Below, piece after piece: positions 62,101 through 64,000 of a stretch of DNA of 64,000 nucleotides. Position 1 is the stretch's first letter; each line of letters opens with the position of its first letter. A program made the position numbers and the translations under genes. The notes beneath the pieces are model-generated. The model saw only the letters and a list, made by a program, of their open reading frames with translations. It was not told the origin of the DNA and searched no databases. The stretch comes from Branchiostoma floridae (taxonomy: Eukaryota > Chordata > Leptocardii > Amphioxiformes > Branchiostomatidae): assembly GCF_000003815.2 (NCBI RefSeq), contig NC_049990.1, forward strand, positions 8,224,758 to 8,288,757, written 5' to 3'.

Positions 62101-63877
62101 TTCATATTTTGAACATTTGCACGGAAGCTTACCGCACACGGAGAACGCAATGCACACTGACCTCACGACAAAGCGCGTCTTCAAATCAAGATTCACGAAC
62201 CGGCGTGTCTAGTCCTGTCCTACAAAATAACTAAAAAAATTAAGAAAAAACTTCGTTCTCCGCTATTTGTAGAAACAATTTTATATTCCCGTGAATTTTG
62301 TAACAGAATCTGCAGTTCGCAATTCACTAAGCTTTGTAACATTACACACCCAAGCGTTTGATGTGCTGTCGGCTTGCATACACTAGGCGAAAAAATTAAA
62401 CTTTTGGCGCCCTTGGTAGAAAAATGAAAAACGGTTCATTACTACAAAGAAAAAGATTTAGACTTAACTATCAAAGAAGCACAGTAGTAGATCAAACTTT
62501 TGTGAAGTAGGGGGTCAGATATGTAGTGTTGTTACCTGACAGCGGAACCGGATGAAACCGGTTTTCTCTTTTGTTTACAAAAGTCGAAAAGACGCCATTT
62601 TACTATTTGGAACCTCGTTCAAAATTTCTAAAATAATCTTAACTATGGGAGAAAGTGCAGCTGCGAAAGTGCACTAAAGATCTTGTAGAATTAATGGTAG
62701 CTTCTTGCAGACACAACAAACTGTACAAATAATTTGCTACAGCCAATTCTCTCTCAAATTTCGCGCCTGGGACGACAACAATGGGGCCACGCCAGCTCAT
62801 TTCCATATCACTGCCGCCCCAGGTAAGTTGTTGTAGTAAGAACGTACGGAGGCAAGAACAAACCGCTCTGATGTTCGCCGACAACCTAATTATAAGTCAA
62901 GAGCATAGCCATTCTTCCACGTGAAAATCTGAACAAAACGTACAATTCGTATTTTGAGCCATATCTCCCGGTAGTTAACACTTAAGCTGACCAAAAAAAC
63001 TCCATCGTGAAGAAAAAACTATCGCCGCCATCTTGGAGAAAAATCAATCGATTCTCTTCCATCGCTGTGGAACTATGGGACAAAACGTAGTGAAAATGTG
63101 ACAAAATTAGCTAAAATGTCGTAGACACTTAAAACTGCATAAGGTGATCTATTCTTAGAGGTCCTAAAGTCTAAAGCATAGGTCAAAGCTTTGCCTGGTG
63201 CGTAAAATAGAGCATTAAATTCAAAGTTCAAAGTTCAGTGACCCAAAACGACCTCCAATACGCACATGGCACAGCGGGCGATTTGAAGCGTTTTGCACAT
63301 GGTCATCCCAAATAATTGAGATATTTCTAAGGCAAACTAATGTAATTTTCGTGTGCATATATTTTTTTCCTGATGTGATAATCATATCGTGCGTTATGTT
63401 GGATGAAATTTGTGTTGCTTTTTTCACACCGCCACGGCTCGCGCGGGCCCGCTTGTGGGCGGAGCACTTTGGCCTGGCAACGCGGATAATACCCTAGCAA
63501 CGTGACCACCGTGTATAGCCGGTATAACCGCCCTTCGGCGTAACACACCAGCTTCGCAGGCACGCGGCACAGCACAACTGGTTATATTACACCGAAGGAC
63601 CCGTCACAACCAACTAACACCCCTAATCAGTCATTCATCATTATGAATTTCTTGCCAATTCAGACAAGCAATTTGCATAACTGTTGAGTTTGACTTTCAA
63701 CACCAAACCTTTTCCTGGCAGAATGCTGCTATTTTTTCTGCGGCTTCGGGGTCGTTGGGGTCGAGGGTCGTGTCTGAGAGAACGATATCCTTTAGGTAGA
63801 ACTGGCGCACGGTCTGCAGGGGGATTGCCTCGAACTTCATCTTCCTGGACGGCTTCACTCGGACTAGGAAGGCTTTT
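56161..63877 (-). CDS. MRE11: MRE11 double-strand-break repair nuclease, partial: last ten coding exons, 5' part beyond right edge
   Basis: Core nuclease of the MRE11-RAD50-NBS1 complex that senses and processes DNA breaks in the nucleus. Exons in transcript order: 63709-63877, 60613-60693, 60217-60340, 59569-59687, 58920-59087, 57903-58206, 57716-57786, 57401-57468, 56608-56671, 56161-56214 (stop at 56161-56163). All are GT-AG and in frame, giving 406 residues, about the last 58% of the usual ~700. Recognisable blocks: [18 protein letters not shown] and PLIRLKIEYSGGF (capping/DNA-binding region), [15 protein letters not shown], then [20 protein letters not shown] and the following helix (RAD50-binding segment). 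Poly-Asp is followed by a GAR motif at fragment residues 278-309 (RGRGRG repeats, methylated by PRMT1 in vertebrates). The tail is [16 protein letters not shown]. The phosphodiesterase catalytic motifs are encoded upstream, outside the window. The intron between the first two exons shown is 3 kb; others hold a SINE, a LINE remnant and a partial exon duplicate. Confidence 0.96.
56925..57303 (-). mobile_element. LINE remnant: reverse-transcriptase ORF C-terminal end
   Basis: Lies inside the MRE11 intron between exons 57401-57468 and 56608-56671, in the same orientation as MRE11. The minus strand reads [20 protein letters not shown], then [15 protein letters not shown] and [10 protein letters not shown] before a stop. 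SFLPRTIxDWNxLP is the typical extreme C-terminus of L2/CR1/Jockey-type non-LTR retrotransposon ORF2. Only the 3' end survives, as expected for 5'-truncated insertions. Confidence 0.8.
58395..58532 (-). mobile_element. tRNA-derived SINE (minus strand) in an MRE11 intron
   Basis: Read on the minus strand, a tRNA-like head contains a B-box-like GAGTTTGATTCCCC (about 58479-58492). It is followed by a body with CCTTTCAATGGGAAAG and a CCTCACTTCACCCAG block, shared in outline with the SINE at 41.5 kb. The A-box is weak. Confidence 0.6.
59114..59170 (-). pseudogene. Partial duplicate of an MRE11 exon start with its own splice acceptor
   Basis: In the intron just before MRE11 exon 58920-59087, the minus strand carries a decayed copy of that exon's first ~38 bases. 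It encodes [13 protein letters not shown] against [13 protein letters not shown] in the real exon, and is preceded by a good acceptor (CTGCACAG). Downstream the similarity is lost. If this acceptor were used, the frame would read on through the intron and stop at the TAG of the genuine exon's acceptor. The protein would then lack most of the RAD50-binding helix, the GAR motif and the tail. Confidence 0.7.
60903..60928 (-). mobile_element. LINE 3' hexamer tail only
   Basis: Plus strand CTGTATCTGTATCTATAT, that is (GATACA)n on the minus strand. It matches the tail of the insertion at 19331-19410 but has no further 5' sequence: an extremely truncated copy. Confidence 0.45.
61290..62235. repeat. 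Diverged tandem duplication, unit about 620 bp
   Basis: Three ordered anchors recur: TACCGTSAC near 61310 and 61906; ACACAACCCGG near 61365 and 61970; GCGTCTT with a later GTGTCT and CCTGTCCTA near 61535-61585 and 62178-62225. The order is kept and spacing is similar, so this is an old segmental duplication rather than chance. Confidence 0.5.
63512..63590 (-). mobile_element. LINE 3' end fragment (the [12 protein letters not shown] family)
   Basis: The minus strand encodes [18 protein letters not shown], the extreme C-terminus of a LINE protein. It corresponds to the 3' ends at 19331, 33455 and 48885. The hexamer tail is missing here. Confidence 0.65.
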
Positions 63878-64000
63878 CTGCATTGTAAAAAGAGAAAAAC
63901 TAAAGAGCTACCGTAGTGTTTTCCCACAAGGGATCTTTGAAAAACACCAGCCAGGCGACATGAAACTCTGTTTAGATAAAGATAAACCAACAAAACAAAA

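Larger units (their letters stand above)
60694..63708. other. Large MRE11 intron with diverged internal duplication and LINE ends
   Basis: This 3-kb intron has no exon that I recognise. It contains a LINE tail (60903-60928), a GC-richer block (60990-61210), a diverged direct duplication of roughly 600 bases (61290-61590 against 61900-62235), a purine/pyrimidine-simple stretch (62000-62060) and a LINE 3' end near 63512-63590. Both duplicate units carry an ACAACCCGG block, CA-rich microsatellite and a GTGTCT...CCTGTCCTA block. Apart from these I see nothing in it. Confidence 0.5.

Overview
This is a nuclear segment of an animal genome, most likely from a cephalochordate (amphioxus, Branchiostoma). 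I infer this from three intron-rich genes whose proteins look like invertebrate-deuterostome versions of UBXN7, TMEM127 and MRE11. Dispersed LINE 3' ends and tRNA-derived SINEs resemble sequences I remember from amphioxus, but I could not run a database check. No bacterial, viral or organellar gene was recognised.

Layout. Positions 1 to about 44,900 contain no protein-coding exon that I can defend. This stretch is a gene desert, or introns or flank of a gene outside the window. It holds a SINE at the left edge, LINE 3' remnants, several inverted-repeat (MITE-like) elements, one large foldback structure (18.8-19.6 kb) and an unusual density of long-unit tandem repeats. The arrays lie at 13.8-14.65, 19.5-20.7, 26.3-27.3, 29.0-29.8, 32.4-32.6, 34.4-35.4, 36.1-37.4, 37.5-37.9, 39.1-40.5 and 41.1-42.15 kb. 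A few GC-richer, repeat-free islands (about 12.6-13.0, 22.7-23.1, 32.6-32.9 and 38.2-38.7 kb) could be regulatory DNA, but nothing proves it.

The gene-bearing part is 44.9-63.9 kb. UBXN7 (minus strand, 12 coding exons, 44,945-53,247) is complete. It encodes a p97/VCP adaptor with UBA, UAS, UIM and UBX domains in the usual order. TMEM127 (plus strand, one uninterrupted coding exon, 54,215-54,976) lies head-to-head with it across roughly 1 kb. It encodes a four-pass endolysosomal membrane protein with a terminal PPxY motif. MRE11 (minus strand, 56,161 to beyond the right edge) lies tail-to-tail with TMEM127. The last ten coding exons are present, covering the C-terminal part of the capping/DNA-binding region, the RAD50-binding segment, the glycine-arginine-rich (GAR) motif and the C-terminus. 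The catalytic phosphodiesterase exons are outside the window.

All exon junctions I give keep frame and use GT-AG splice sites read directly from the sequence. The three genes do not form one pathway. UBXN7 and MRE11 both act in ubiquitin- and DNA-replication-linked genome maintenance, while TMEM127 works in endosomal trafficking and mTOR control. The most interesting observations are a ZNF143/THAP11-like plus E2F-like promoter motif at UBXN7, a decoy partial duplication of an MRE11 exon with its own splice acceptor, an intronless TMEM127, a 464-bp tandem repeat carrying an 81-bp hairpin in each unit, and a foldback locus whose 80-bp insertion has a readable target-site duplication.
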